Positions 1 through 10,238 of a DNA stretch of 64,000 nucleotides are shown piece after piece (positions within the stretch are counted from its first letter, which is position 1; the number at the start of each line of letters is the position of its first letter). The translations under genes and the position numbers were made by a program. Source of the DNA: Aureispira anguillae (lineage in GTDB: Bacteria; Bacteroidota; Bacteroidia; Chitinophagales; Saprospiraceae). The notes beneath the pieces are model-generated. The model had not been told where the DNA came from, did no database searches, and saw nothing but the letters and a program-made list of their open reading frames with translations. The stretch is from the NCBI RefSeq assembly GCF_026000115.1, contig NZ_AP026867.1:3343716-3407715 (forward strand), given 5' to 3'.

Positions 1-2616
1 ACAGTTGTTGATGTAAAAATGGGAGAAGATCCTGTTGTTTTAGAATTAAACGCTACGGTTTCTGCGGAGCGTATTACCAATACAGAAACGGCTGTTCTTT
101 CTATGAAAAAAGAATCTACGGCTGTATTGGATGGTGTTTCTGCTAAAGAAATTTCTAAAAGTGGCGACAACGATGCCGCTGCGGCCGTAAAACGTATTTC
201 TGGTGTTACGGTAGAAGGTGGCAAATATGTTTATGTTCGTGGATTAGGTGATCGCTACGGAAAAACCACCCTTAATGGAGCAGACATTCCTGGTCTGGAT
301 CCCAATAAAAATACCGTCCAAATGGACTTATTCCCAACTAACTTGTTAGACAACATCTTAGTTTACAAAACATTTACTCCTAACCTACCTGGTGATTTCA
401 CAGGAGGATATATTGATGTTGTAACCAAAAACTTTCCAAGCAGTTTTACAATTAATGCTGGAGCTTCTATGTCTTACAACACACAAACTACTTTTAATAA
501 AAACTTCTTGACTCAACAACGTGGAAGTACTGATTGGTTGGGTTTTGATGATGGAACACGTGCATTGCCTGCTACAATTACTCAATCGGGCGAAATTCCA
601 AATTTACAAAATAATAACGCTGCTAATTTTGATTTTGATGGTGCGCAACGCTTAGTTGACATGACGCATTCATTTAGCAATACTTGGCAACAAATCCGTC
701 AATCTGTTCCTTTTAACCACAGCTTTTCATTTGGTATTGGAAATAAATTTAAATTTGAAAACCAAACAGAATTGGGGGTTATTGGTGCGCTTTCTTACAA
801 TCGTAATTATAGCTTTTACGAAAATGGAACTTATGGTATTTACCAACTAACAGGGATGTATGACAACATCAATACCTTAACTTCTAATCTAGCTCTAAAA
901 GATACCAAAGGTGTGGATGATGTATTGTGGGGAGGAATGGTTAATATTGCATACAAAATTAAGGCTTCTCATACCTTCAATTTTATGGTAATGCACAACC
1001 AAAGTGCTACGACTACTTCAAGATATTTGGAAGGAACAAAAGATGACGATAAAGACGAATTGTTCCAAACTCAATCTTCTCGCTTCTTGCAAAGAGGTTT
1101 AACGACCTTTCAATTGGGTGGAAAACACACTTTCCTAAAATTCAAAAACTTTGAAGTTAACTGGAAAAGTTCTTTTGCTCGTTCTACTCAAAAAGATCCT
1201 GACTTGCGTTACTTTACCAATCGATATGACGAAGAATATGACCTTTATAGAATCAAACCTTCTAGTGATCGTACCCCTTCTCGTTTTTATAGAAATATGG
1301 CTCAAGGTAACTGGTCAAATAAAATCGACTTTGTATTGCCATTAATCCATTGGTCAGATGCTGTTAAAGATAAAATTAAACTTAAAGCAGGTTTTGCACA
1401 TGCTGCAAAAAACAGAACATTCCAAGAAAATAGATACAGCTTTGAAAACCAACAAATCAATTTTAATGGTGATTTAACAACTTATTTTGCTCCTAACAAC
1501 TTAATTTCTATCAGTGAAACAGGAAGTAAATATGCTAATAATGGCAATGGTGTTTATATTGAAAATGCGCTGGATTCTGCCAACATTTACGATGCAAGCC
1601 AAAGTCTTTATGCTGGATATGGAATGATTGAGTTGCCAATTGTTAGTGGCTTAAACTTAATCACAGGTGCAAGAATTGAGTATACTTCTGTTCGACTAAA
1701 AACATACAGTCATAAAGTATTAACTGCTTATCCTGAATTGGATGGTATCCAAAATATTTTGAGCAACCTAGATGTATTGCCTGCTGTTAGTTTAAACTAT
1801 GAACCTACCAAAAAAATGAAGATCCGTGCTGCTTATTCTCGTACCTTGGCTCGTCCATCCTTTAGAGAGTTGGCTCCATTTACTTCTTTTGACGTAGAAG
1901 GTGGTTATGCCTTTGTAGGAAATCCGAGTTTACAACGTACCATTACGGACAATGCTGATTTGCGTTGGGAATTTTATCCAACGAATAAAGAGTTAATTTC
2001 GGTTAGTGCTTTTTACAAAAACTTTACCAATCCTATTGAGCGTACCTTTAACCCTAAAGCACTTAATCCTGAGATTACTTATAGAAATGTTGACAATGCT
2101 TACTTAGCTGGAGTAGAGTTAGAGGTTCGTAAAAACCTTGGTTTTATTAGCCCTGTACTAGAAAACTTGCAAATTGGAGCAAACTTCTCTTATATTTATT
2201 CTCAAACAACGATTGATGCTGAAGAGTTAAAAGCAATTCGTGCAGAACATCCAAACGCTCCTAGTACTCGTGAAATGTATGGACAATCACCTTATTCTGT
2301 AAACGGTCTATTGTCTTACAAAAATGATTCTTTAGGACTTACTGCCAATGTTGTATTTAATGTATCAGGTCCAAAAATTTCATTTATCTCTATTGGTGGT
2401 ACACCAAATACTTATGTACAACCACGCCCTTCTTTAAACATCAACATCAGCAAAAAACTAGTAAAAGGTCTTTCTATCAAAGTTTCTGCTAGCAATATCT
2501 TGATGAGCCCATACCGTGAAAGTATTGAGTTCAAAGGCAAAACCTACGATGTTTCTTATTATGAGCCTGGTATGAATTTCTCTTTGGGAATTAAGTACAA
2601 CTTTGAAAAACAATAG
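1..2616 (+). CDS. TonB-dependent outer membrane receptor, 5' end cut by window
   Basis: The frame is open from base 1 (codons for TVVDVK precede the first ATG at 19), so the gene begins before the window and its signal peptide and probable carboxypeptidase-like N-terminal domain are missing. The first ~150 visible residues form a plug domain (YVYVRGLGDRYGKTTLNG, then a GGYIDVVTKNFPSS segment ending the plug). The rest alternates short aromatic beta-strands typical of a 22-strand barrel and ends in an aromatic strand close to the C-terminus (GIKYNFEKQ). Family role: TonB-powered uptake of a large nutrient such as a glycan, siderophore or peptide across the outer membrane. The substrate cannot be read from sequence; no SusD partner follows. 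A terminator hairpin lies about 100 bp downstream. Confidence 0.92.
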   Translation, partial: TVVDVKMGEDPVVLELNATVSAERITNTETAVLSMKKESTAVLDGVSAKEISKSGDNDAAAAVKRISGVTVEGGKYVYVRGLGDRYGKTTLNGADIPGLDPNKNTVQMDLFPTNLLDNILVYKTFTPNLPGDFTGGYIDVVTKNFPSSFTINAGASMSYNTQTTFNKNFLTQQRGSTDWLGFDDGTRALPATITQSGEIPNLQNNNAANFDFDGAQRLVDMTHSFSNTWQQIRQSVPFNHSFSFGIGNKFKFENQTELGVIGALSYNRNYSFYENGTYGIYQLTGMYDNINTLTSNLALKDTKGVDDVLWGGMVNIAYKIKASHTFNFMVMHNQSATTTSRYLEGTKDDDKDELFQTQSSRFLQRGLTTFQLGGKHTFLKFKNFEVNWKSSFARSTQKDPDLRYFTNRYDEEYDLYRIKPSSDRTPSRFYRNMAQGNWSNKIDFVLPLIHWSDAVKDKIKLKAGFAHAAKNRTFQENRYSFENQQINFNGDLTTYFAPNNLISISETGSKYANNGNGVYIENALDSANIYDASQSLYAGYGMIELPIVSGLNLITGARIEYTSVRLKTYSHKVLTAYPELDGIQNILSNLDVLPAVSLNYEPTKKMKIRAAYSRTLARPSFRELAPFTSFDVEGGYAFVGNPSLQRTITDNADLRWEFYPTNKELISVSAFYKNFTNPIERTFNPKALNPEITYRNVDNAYLAGVELEVRKNLGFISPVLENLQIGANFSYIYSQTTIDAEELKAIRAEHPNAPSTREMYGQSPYSVNGLLSYKNDSLGLTANVVFNVSGPKISFISIGGTPNTYVQPRPSLNINISKKLVKGLSIKVSASNILMSPYRESIEFKGKTYDVSYYEPGMNFSLGIKYNFEKQ

Positions 2617-2712
2617 AATGCTACTATAATTAATATTGTCCTACACTATTTATAGTTTATTTATTTGGCAATAATGATTGTAATTATATACATGGATCTT
2701 TCTAAAGATCAC

Positions 2713-2747
2713 AAGCGCTTGGGATGGGTACCTAAGCGCTTTTTTTG
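2713..2747 (+). terminator. Rho-independent terminator of the TonB receptor gene
   Basis: AAGCGCTT (2713-2720) pairs with a second AAGCGCTT (ending 2741), extended by GG/CC with one bulged A, and is followed by a run of seven T. A smaller GATCTTT/AAAGATC hairpin lies just upstream (2695-2710). Confidence 0.8.
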
Positions 2748-2782
2748 TTTTATGAGGTTAACCTAAAAGCTCAATTGAGCTA

Positions 2783-2836
2783 AAAAATAAAAAAATTGAA
2801 GATATGACAAGAGGATAATAATTGCCATATCTTCAA
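2783..2836 (-). terminator. Terminator of the 864-aa unknown gene
   Basis: Inverted repeat TTGAAGATATG (2796-2806) / CATATCTTCAA (2826-2836). Read on the minus strand the second arm is followed by a long T-rich run (2795 down to 2783). A 14-bp palindrome AGCTCAATTGAGCT (2768-2781) sits between this and the convergent terminator of the receptor. Confidence 0.65.
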
Positions 2837-2863
2837 ACTACATCAACTCTCTTTAATCTAGTA

Positions 2864-5458
2864 CTACTCTCCTCCTTCTTCTCCTTCTTCCTCCTCGTCG
2901 CCCTGAAGAGCATCCATAGCACTCTTTAATTTCAACACCTTTTTTAACCAATCAATCAAGCTTTTCATTTCATCACTATCGTTATCGCTATCTTCTAGTA
3001 GTTTAATTAAATTTGCAAGAACATCTTTAGGAATACTAGAACTATTTTGCCCAAGTGCTGCTTGGGTGATTGCTGCCAAAGAAGAACCTGCTGTTAAGTT
3101 ACTCAAAGCTTGCTGACTCAATAACGCATTTGCAAAATTAAACGGAGTAAGTCCTGCATTTTGGTACTGGCTTAGATTCCCTGTAGTAATTGCAGGAGCA
3201 GAATCAGGACACTGTTTATCTGTCCAATCCCAAAATACAGTATTATCAATTGTTTCACAACTACCACATTGCCCAAGTACTGCTTCGCTAAATACATTGC
3301 CCGTAGGTGCATACAAAATCGTTTCCTCCTGTATAGGAGCAGTAGCAGGACTCAGCGGTGCAATCGTTGCAAAAGCCACCCAATCTCCAATAACTCCTAG
3401 TGGAACATTTTCAATTGCATCCAATAAGGACTGCCCAAGATAGGTATAAGTTGCAAATCGAATAGCTCGTTCGTTTTCATCCTCTAGCATCCAAAATATT
3501 TTATAATAATATAGCTTATTGCAATTTAAATGTTGCAGTAGATTGTTTTCACAGCAAGTCTTAGCAGCCTCCAACTCCTGTATAGCAGTAGGTTGATCGT
3601 CTGTAGGCGGTGCTAAGTCAGGATATTGCGGGCTGATCGCTGTATCTAACATTTTTTCTTCCTTTTTAAGTTCTAAATCGTTAAGTCCTTGGTTAAAGAA
3701 AAAATATTGATTTCCAGGATCTTCTTGGCATTCATAGCTTATAGATAAATTACTTAAAATAATTTTATTACTTCCCCTTAATTCCAAACCTACTTTTGTT
3801 AGATCATCAATACAAGTTGGAGGGATTGGTACTTCTACCGTATAGGTAGTATTTTTTCTATACTTACTATCTCCAGTATGAGGAATATAAAATTTTTGAT
3901 TGGAACCATTAATTTCAAGTATAAAATATAGGCTACCTTCAGACCCTGCCCAAGTTCTATCGGCAGTCCGCACACTTACAAAAAGCTTGGTCACTGTAGC
4001 AGGACAAGTCTCCCCTGAACCTCCCGTGCCCGATGTCCCGTCATCTATTTCCTCAGCACTACAATCGCAAGTATATTCTTCTAGGCAAATACTATCTAGG
4101 CATTCTATTAAAGCTTGATCTAGCAATACCTCTCTTAAAATATGACGTTTTGCTAAAACATCTTTAATGGTAAAACAAGGAGTAGAATACTGTATAAATA
4201 CAGCGTCTCGATGTCCCTGTTCAATCGTTGTCAATTTGATATTTTGAACAATTTCATAATACATCAACGTTAGGGTATGACAGTGATTATGATTTCGCAA
4301 ATGACGAGTTGTAGTATTACGAGATTCGGATTGAGTCGTTTCATAAATGGCAACACTATTATAGCTAGAATATGAATTGGAGAGCTGACGATGCGTTTCA
4401 TTGATTTCTTGTACCATCTCTGTCGTAGATTTCCTGCTTCCCATAGCATAACCTGTTGTTACCCCAAGTGGAATACCTTTGACCTTAAGCGTTGCCGAAA
4501 CTCCTACATTAAATTTGTGCTCTGTGAGTTTTGATTTTATAAATTCCTGCACAGACTTGCTGCGTATTACATCATTTTCTAACGCCTCACTTCGGGTTGT
4601 TGATTCACTTCGAACAGAACGATCTTTTCGGAACCAATTTTCTACAGCAATATTAACGGACTCGCAGGGAGCTAAAGAAACCGAATAATTTAGATCTCCC
4701 AATGAATAACCATAGGGCTCAAAACAAGATTCATAGAGATTAATTGTTCCTGTTTGCAAGCTTAAAGTTTCTGATCCAGCCGTTGAGGTCAATTCTAGTG
4801 TTTGGGTACTATCTTTATCCAATTGATAAACAGTTATACATTCTACAGGTTGTGTATCAGGAAGTAAGGCTTCACAAGTTAAGGCTTGTGGTTCTTTCCC
4901 TTCTGTATAATGAGGATCGTGGCATTTGCAAGGTTTTTTCTCTGTGTCATCAGCATTTCCTGTTGCAGTATTAGCAGGGTCTTGAGTCTGTGTATTTTCT
5001 TCAAAAGTTTGGCAACTACTTCTAAAACCTGTTCGATGAAAAAAAGGAATAAAATCATGATCTAACATATCCGCCTTCTGAATAGAAGGAATATTTTCTC
5101 GCTTAATTGTAGCTGCAACTTCACAACTTATCATTATAGTTTGTACTCCCTCCCCATTTGTTGCGACAACAAAATCGCTCATCGGCATTTTTAGATCTTC
5201 GTATCCTAGTGGGTAAATATAAATTTCTTTATGGCGCTGTAAATGATCTCTTGCAATTTTGAAAGAGACATAGCCATTCGCATTGGTTGCTAGTTTCCCC
5301 TGAATATTCAAAAAGGTGCCATTCTTACCTAAATTTTGCTCTATAGCAATAATAATTGGCAGGTTTGCATAAGGGCGTCTTTTTTCTTTGGATAAAAAGA
5401 TTGCACGCACGCCAAATTTTGGTCCAGAATAACCAGATAATTTTTTTAGTTGTTTCAT
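2864..5458 (-). CDS. Large protein of unknown function with SLGDL and NHNHCH motifs
   Basis: 864 aa with no signal peptide or membrane segment, so probably cytoplasmic or exported by a non-Sec route. Residues 1-120 look like a beta-rich domain. Residues ~165-220 are Cys-rich (PCKCHDPH). Around residue 250 is YGYSLGDLNYSVSLAPCE, then a Ser/Arg/Glu-rich, probably helical stretch, then RHLRNHNHCHTLTLMYYEI near residues 385-403. The tail (about 845-864) is almost all Glu, Gly and Asp. From memory, proteins with the SLGDL...LAPGE...NHxHxLTxxYYE arrangement occur in several phyla as uncharacterised large proteins; I know no function. The gene stands alone, with its own terminator and a 543-bp upstream gap. 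It is convergent with the TonB receptor gene. Confidence 0.8.
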   Translation of the reverse strand: MKQLKKLSGYSGPKFGVRAIFLSKEKRRPYANLPIIIAIEQNLGKNGTFLNIQGKLATNANGYVSFKIARDHLQRHKEIYIYPLGYEDLKMPMSDFVVATNGEGVQTIMISCEVAATIKRENIPSIQKADMLDHDFIPFFHRTGFRSSCQTFEENTQTQDPANTATGNADDTEKKPCKCHDPHYTEGKEPQALTCEALLPDTQPVECITVYQLDKDSTQTLELTSTAGSETLSLQTGTINLYESCFEPYGYSLGDLNYSVSLAPCESVNIAVENWFRKDRSVRSESTTRSEALENDVIRSKSVQEFIKSKLTEHKFNVGVSATLKVKGIPLGVTTGYAMGSRKSTTEMVQEINETHRQLSNSYSSYNSVAIYETTQSESRNTTTRHLRNHNHCHTLTLMYYEIVQNIKLTTIEQGHRDAVFIQYSTPCFTIKDVLAKRHILREVLLDQALIECLDSICLEEYTCDCSAEEIDDGTSGTGGSGETCPATVTKLFVSVRTADRTWAGSEGSLYFILEINGSNQKFYIPHTGDSKYRKNTTYTVEVPIPPTCIDDLTKVGLELRGSNKIILSNLSISYECQEDPGNQYFFFNQGLNDLELKKEEKMLDTAISPQYPDLAPPTDDQPTAIQELEAAKTCCENNLLQHLNCNKLYYYKIFWMLEDENERAIRFATYTYLGQSLLDAIENVPLGVIGDWVAFATIAPLSPATAPIQEETILYAPTGNVFSEAVLGQCGSCETIDNTVFWDWTDKQCPDSAPAITTGNLSQYQNAGLTPFNFANALLSQQALSNLTAGSSLAAITQAALGQNSSSIPKDVLANLIKLLEDSDNDSDEMKSLIDWLKKVLKLKSAMDALQGDEEEEGEEGGE

Positions 5459-5906
5459 GTTTTAATTGAAGGTTAAATTAAAAATTCTGCCTAGTCTTTT
5501 ACGACAAACTACAAAGATGTCTAATACAGGAATTACAAAACCATAAGGTTCTCTAATTAGAATAAAGAACTATAAACAATCACCCCCTTGGTTCTATATA
5601 ATGGTTACTTACAAACAAAACCACACCTGTATAACAAACTAAAGGTCAAGCCAATAAAAAACAGCACAAAACAATAATAAATAATATTTTTTTTAATTAT
5701 TTTATTATAAATCTAGAAAAAAAACACCAATTATTACACTACAAATAAATATATTTAAAATTTACTTACTTATTAATAAACAACCCATTAAGAAAAAACA
5801 TGCTTCAAAAACATCCTTTTTTGTCACTAGAGTAGTGATTAATTTTCTATCCTCTTTTTCTTTTATAAACGGCAGGCTGTACGACAAAGAATACTGGTAA
5901 GATTAT
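5459..5906. other. AT-rich intergenic region, presumed promoter of the 864-aa gene
   Basis: About 450 bp of very AT-rich sequence with long A runs, between the start of the 864-aa gene and the terminator of the SPOR gene. I see no open frame, RNA gene or convincing repeat in it. Confidence 0.5.
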
Positions 5907-5943
5907 AAAAAAAAGGCTGCCTGAAATAAAATCAGACAGCCCT
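5907..5943 (-). terminator. Terminator of the SPOR-domain gene
   Basis: GGCTGCCTGA (5915-5924) pairs with TCAGACAGCC (5932-5941) with one G-T wobble. On the minus strand the hairpin is followed by eight T. It lies about 60 bp after the stop of the SPOR gene. Confidence 0.85.
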
Positions 5944-6001
5944 TAATTCTTAGTGCATAAGGTTATATTTTTTTCGTTCAATCTCTCAAACAGAAGCTTT
6001 A

Positions 6002-7561
6002 CTATTCCGCATAATACGCTTTTAAGTTTTGACCAATAGAAGCCTTTAATATTTTTAATCCTAAAGAACGAGCTTCTATCCCAGGTAATCCCTTGTACAT
6101 AAAATGTGTTTCCAAGGTTTGTAATGCATCATAATAAGAAAACCTCAATAAAGTATACATATTTTGCTGCAATGGACTTTTTTCATTTAGCGATTTCAGA
6201 TTTTTCCAAAGTCTACCATTCCATTTTTCCAATTCTTCAATTTCTTGGTGGGCAACGGGTTGAGGAAAAACATATAATTTATTGATCGCATTGCTATTTT
6301 TTAACGTTGTTTTATGATCCGCAAATTCCTTAGAAACTAACCACAACACACGCATTTCCTCTACCTCCATAAAAGAACCACAATCACTAGATACTGCATA
6401 ATCATCACGGCGATTCTGCCAATAAGGAACAAAAACTTCTTGTGTTATCTTAGGGTGGCGTTCAAACAACCAACAAGGCATATCTGGGCGTTCCTTTAGT
6501 ACTTCATACATTGCTTTTAGGTGACGAATGAGTTGCCCAACCTCTTCATAAGAATATTTCATGCTGAAATCATATCTTGTTTCACCTCTATACCCTTTAA
6601 AAACCGTAGACAAGGCATTATTCATTAAAGCATTGACAGTAGCCGTCTTGTCTTTGATGGCAACATCCCCATTTAAATAAATATAAGCCAAATAAATTTT
6701 TGAAATAGGGTTTTTAAATTGCTTTAACCCTGCTGCTGCTGTTGCAGGGTCATTGGGAATCATATTGATATAATACTGTAAGGTAAATTTTTCGATCTCG
6801 CTAGTTGGTGCTAAATCTTCTGCCATTCTACTATGACGAAGGTAACGCTCATTGGTTTTCTTATATTTAATAAGAGCAGATTTGGTGCTGGAAGTTAAGA
6901 CCCCATTAGATTTAGCAGTATAAAGCTGTTGTTGGATTAAAAGCTCTTGTAAGGCTCGAACAGAATTGCGGACAGCACCAGAGTTTTGTCCATAACTACT
7001 AGATCGTTCAAGGTCAAACTTCCCCACTTTATGCAATACCTTTTCGCTTACTTTCTTGATAAAAACATCTTTGGGACCACGAGTTTGAATGCGTGCTTGC
7101 ACTGCTTCGGCTTCCCTTCTAGTATAATATGGTCCTGCGGCCACACGCACCTTACTATCGCTAAGTTGTGCTACCAATTGAGGAGACAACCGTTGCCAGT
7201 CTGGCCAATAAATGTCTGCTTGTTGGTCATAAGTAGCCAACTGAACAATATAAACAGCTTCATTTTCTTTCAGGCTTTTTTTAACCAAATAAGCATCCTT
7301 AAAGCCTTTCTTTTTGACTAATCCTAATTTATATTGTGCCGTACTCTTCTTAGAGTAGGTTCCCATCATTATTTGATACAAACTATTCTCTTGCTGAACG
7401 GAATAAACGTAACCAATAGAATGTAAGGATTTAAATTTCTTATATTCTGGTGAAGCGTAGATTGCCAATTGTATTTCATACACATCATCCTGTGCTTGAG
7501 CCGATAAGAAGCCCAATAAAAACCAAGGAAGAATAAATAAGTTTAGAAGATTTTTTTTCAT
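6002..7561 (-). CDS. Exported SPOR-domain protein with peptidoglycan-binding-like region
   Basis: The frame opens 54 bp further upstream, but I chose the ATG at 7561 because it starts a clean signal peptide (MKKNLLNLFILPWFLLGFLS, cleaved after AQAQ). Mature residues ~28-93 and ~101-172 are two SPOR repeats (VYEIQLAIYA..., VYIVQLATYD..., each ending in a ...KDAYLV or DVFIKK strand). SPOR domains bind denuded septal peptidoglycan. Residues ~197-240 (VRALQELLIQQQLY...NGVLTSSTKSALIKYKK) resemble PG_binding_1. The C-terminal ~280 residues are helical and unassigned. Probably a periplasmic envelope protein. It is divergent from the glycosidase-like gene at 8073. Confidence 0.8.
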   Translation of the reverse strand: MKKNLLNLFILPWFLLGFLSAQAQDDVYEIQLAIYASPEYKKFKSLHSIGYVYSVQQENSLYQIMMGTYSKKSTAQYKLGLVKKKGFKDAYLVKKSLKENEAVYIVQLATYDQQADIYWPDWQRLSPQLVAQLSDSKVRVAAGPYYTRREAEAVQARIQTRGPKDVFIKKVSEKVLHKVGKFDLERSSSYGQNSGAVRNSVRALQELLIQQQLYTAKSNGVLTSSTKSALIKYKKTNERYLRHSRMAEDLAPTSEIEKFTLQYYINMIPNDPATAAAGLKQFKNPISKIYLAYIYLNGDVAIKDKTATVNALMNNALSTVFKGYRGETRYDFSMKYSYEEVGQLIRHLKAMYEVLKERPDMPCWLFERHPKITQEVFVPYWQNRRDDYAVSSDCGSFMEVEEMRVLWLVSKEFADHKTTLKNSNAINKLYVFPQPVAHQEIEELEKWNGRLWKNLKSLNEKSPLQQNMYTLLRFSYYDALQTLETHFMYKGLPGIEARSLGLKILKASIGQNLKAYYAE

Positions 7562-8072
7562 GTTTATTGGTATAATTTCAAGTTCTATAAAGATGACTAG
7601 GTATATAAAATACATCTAGGGTTTTTAGCTTGGTAAGATACATATTTGATCTGAGGATTAAAAAAAATGAAAATCATTTTTCCACCTCTCCACTATAACA
7701 AATTGACTTACACAAACTTACTAATTCGCAATAAAAACTTAAGCTACAAAAGTTTGAAACAAAAAGCTAGGTATGCCTACATTCTTTCTAAGTTTTCTAT
7801 TTTTGTTATCTTCAAAACTAATCTATCTGTTGTTTTTTAGGTTGCCAACTACCCTATTTACCCAATCACTAAACACTAAGTTAACTCATTCAATAATTAA
7901 GTAACTACGCATAATCAATCCTGCATAGTTATTTAACCTAATAAAAGATACTTTTTTATCTTTTCCACTTTGCTTTGCTCATGAAATTGTTAACAGAAAA
8001 GCAAAACATCTACGGAGTATTATGATTACAAAAAGTACATTAAATTAACACCCTACTACGGATTTTTATTTT
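7562..8072. other. Divergent intergenic region
   Basis: 511 bp between two divergently transcribed exported-protein genes, so it should carry both promoters. It is AT-rich. A small hairpin (AAAAGATA / TATCTTTT, about 7945-7966) is the only local structure I noticed. No coding frame is supported. Confidence 0.5.
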
Positions 8073-10238
8073 ATGAAAAAACAATTATTCTTAATATACT
8101 TAATTTCTATCTTTTTAGTATCTAATTTGTATGGTATTAATGGAATTTCTATTTTAGCAAGTCGAACCTTATTAGAAAATGAGTTGGTACAGAAGTCTGT
8201 TGACGATTGTTTAGTTTTGTTAAAAAAAGCATGCCAATGTGAAGTAAAAATCAACGACCGTTCTCAAGAAATTCTATTATTCCTACCCAATATAGACACC
8301 AATAATTTGATGCTTTCTTCTACTTTGGGGAACAACGCATCTTATCCTTATATCGATTATCCAATTCATCATTATGAATGGACCTCGCAGAGAGTCAACC
8401 AACAAATTCACCTGCAACTCAATACCGCTAATTTTATAGGCATTAGCTTTGGGCTTTATGGGCTTCTTCAAGAGCAACTTTGGTTTGCATTCTATCACCC
8501 TAAAGAGAGCATTATTCCCAATTTAGAATTTTGGCCCCTAACAGAAGATTTTACTTGGAAAGCGACCCCTCGTTTTGAGAAAAAGGGATTCCACCTACAC
8601 ACCATGCACCCTTTAGAATTAACAGAACCATTGCTCAACCCAGATTGCCCTAATGGCATTGCACAAATTAAAGAATATATAGACTGGCTGGTTCGTAATC
8701 AACAAAATTATTTCGAATTCAATCTCTTAGAGTCTGAAGACCTAAATCGTTGGATAGATTACATAAAGCCTGCGGTTGATTATGCACACGCCCGTGGTAT
8801 CTTAATAGGGTTAGATGTTTCTCTCCACATGACCCAACAGAAAGCATTTATGCTTTATCAAAGCTTCCCTGCTTCGCTCAAAAGTGCTAAAAAACAAATC
8901 GCACAAAACTTAGCAATCCTCTTTCAGGCAGATTGGGACATTATTGCCATGGAAACCTCCCAAACAGAGTTTACCAAAGGGAATGAATCCAAAACGCAAG
9001 CATTGCAATTATATATCACGGATCTAATTGTTAATAAATACCACGCTCATCTAGCAGGTCGTCAGCATGTTGTAAAAAATGAAAATTTACTCAATAAGGT
9101 TGCTTCTGCTGACAGCCTAACACAAGCACAACAACACTTAGATGCCAACCGTGCTGTTTATATCCATACCGTTATGTTTTATGGCTTAACAGACAAGAAG
9201 GCTCCTGTATATAAAAATGAAAATCTACTGCATTTGTTAGATTTATTAAAAAAGGAAAAGGAGGTCAGAGAAACCTGGTATTTTCCAGAATCTTCTTACT
9301 GGATAACGTTTGATCATTCCGTTCCCATGCTCTTAATGCCCTATCTACAAACACGTTTAGACGATATTTTGTTAATGGACTCATTGAATGTAAAAGGGCA
9401 TCTAACCTTTAGTTCTGGTTGGGAATGGGGCTATTGGTTAATCGATTGGAGTATTGCAAGGTGGTCTTGGGAACATACATTTAATCACAAAACACAAAAA
9501 CCTAGAGCCACACAATTTTTAGCAGATCTTTTTCAGGATCAATCCATTGTCGATCAGTTTAATAATCTTGGCAAGCTACAACAAAAATACATCAAAGAGG
9601 ACCAACTCATACGATATATGGTCGCTCAAACCGTAACAGATGAACTCCCCGCACCTTTTAATATTGAGTTTCATCCTCGTCCAGAAAAAAGTTATAAATG
9701 GATGCGAAAAAGGGCAAATCAAGACGATATTCAAATCATTACTAAAAATGTGATTCAGCCTCTTTTAGAATTTGCAACCTTGGGAGATGCTAGCATCAAT
9801 GAGCTCTCCACACAAGATTATTCGTTAACTGCTACACAAAATAAAATCTTAAAAGAGCTAACTTGTGCATTATCTGTTACCAATTTAAGAGCCAAACACA
9901 AAGCACATACGCTAGCTTTTTTATTGGGCAAACGAGCAGCATCTTTAAACAAAACTTCAGATTCTAATTGGAAAGAACATTTGGTCAATGCTCAAACTAC
10001 ACGTTTACAAGCTCAAAACTTGGTTACATTACAAGAGCAAAACTACCGCTATCCTATCGATTTAATTGCGAGAAAAATAGAAAATGGTGGAAAAACTGCT
10101 TATGATTTTGGCTATCTCTATCCTGTTAGCAACTTACATTTTTGGAAACGGGAAGAAGAGCAAATTATTCAAGATAAATACGGTCCTTTTTTTATGTCCA
10201 TTTGGGATATCCCTCGTATTCTGGGCATTGTTGATTAG
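8073..10238 (+). CDS. Secreted glycoside-hydrolase-like TIM-barrel protein
   Basis: 721 aa with an N-terminal signal peptide (MKKQLFLIYLISIFLVSNLYG). Residues ~25-160 resemble the small alpha/beta domain that precedes the barrel in GH20, GH67 and GH84 enzymes: a substrate-insensitive domain ending FGLYGLLQEQLWFAFYHP followed by a 'P-x-x-x-x-W' linker. The barrel would begin at PRFEKKGFHLHTMHPLEL (about residues 168-185). Acidic residues are plentiful, but I cannot assign a catalytic pair. The likely role is cleavage of a glycan in the periplasm or outside the cell. It could also be a non-catalytic relative. Monocistronic; no CBM or T9SS tail is visible. Confidence 0.55.
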   Translation: MKKQLFLIYLISIFLVSNLYGINGISILASRTLLENELVQKSVDDCLVLLKKACQCEVKINDRSQEILLFLPNIDTNNLMLSSTLGNNASYPYIDYPIHHYEWTSQRVNQQIHLQLNTANFIGISFGLYGLLQEQLWFAFYHPKESIIPNLEFWPLTEDFTWKATPRFEKKGFHLHTMHPLELTEPLLNPDCPNGIAQIKEYIDWLVRNQQNYFEFNLLESEDLNRWIDYIKPAVDYAHARGILIGLDVSLHMTQQKAFMLYQSFPASLKSAKKQIAQNLAILFQADWDIIAMETSQTEFTKGNESKTQALQLYITDLIVNKYHAHLAGRQHVVKNENLLNKVASADSLTQAQQHLDANRAVYIHTVMFYGLTDKKAPVYKNENLLHLLDLLKKEKEVRETWYFPESSYWITFDHSVPMLLMPYLQTRLDDILLMDSLNVKGHLTFSSGWEWGYWLIDWSIARWSWEHTFNHKTQKPRATQFLADLFQDQSIVDQFNNLGKLQQKYIKEDQLIRYMVAQTVTDELPAPFNIEFHPRPEKSYKWMRKRANQDDIQIITKNVIQPLLEFATLGDASINELSTQDYSLTATQNKILKELTCALSVTNLRAKHKAHTLAFLLGKRAASLNKTSDSNWKEHLVNAQTTRLQAQNLVTLQEQNYRYPIDLIARKIENGGKTAYDFGYLYPVSNLHFWKREEEQIIQDKYGPFFMSIWDIPRILGIVD

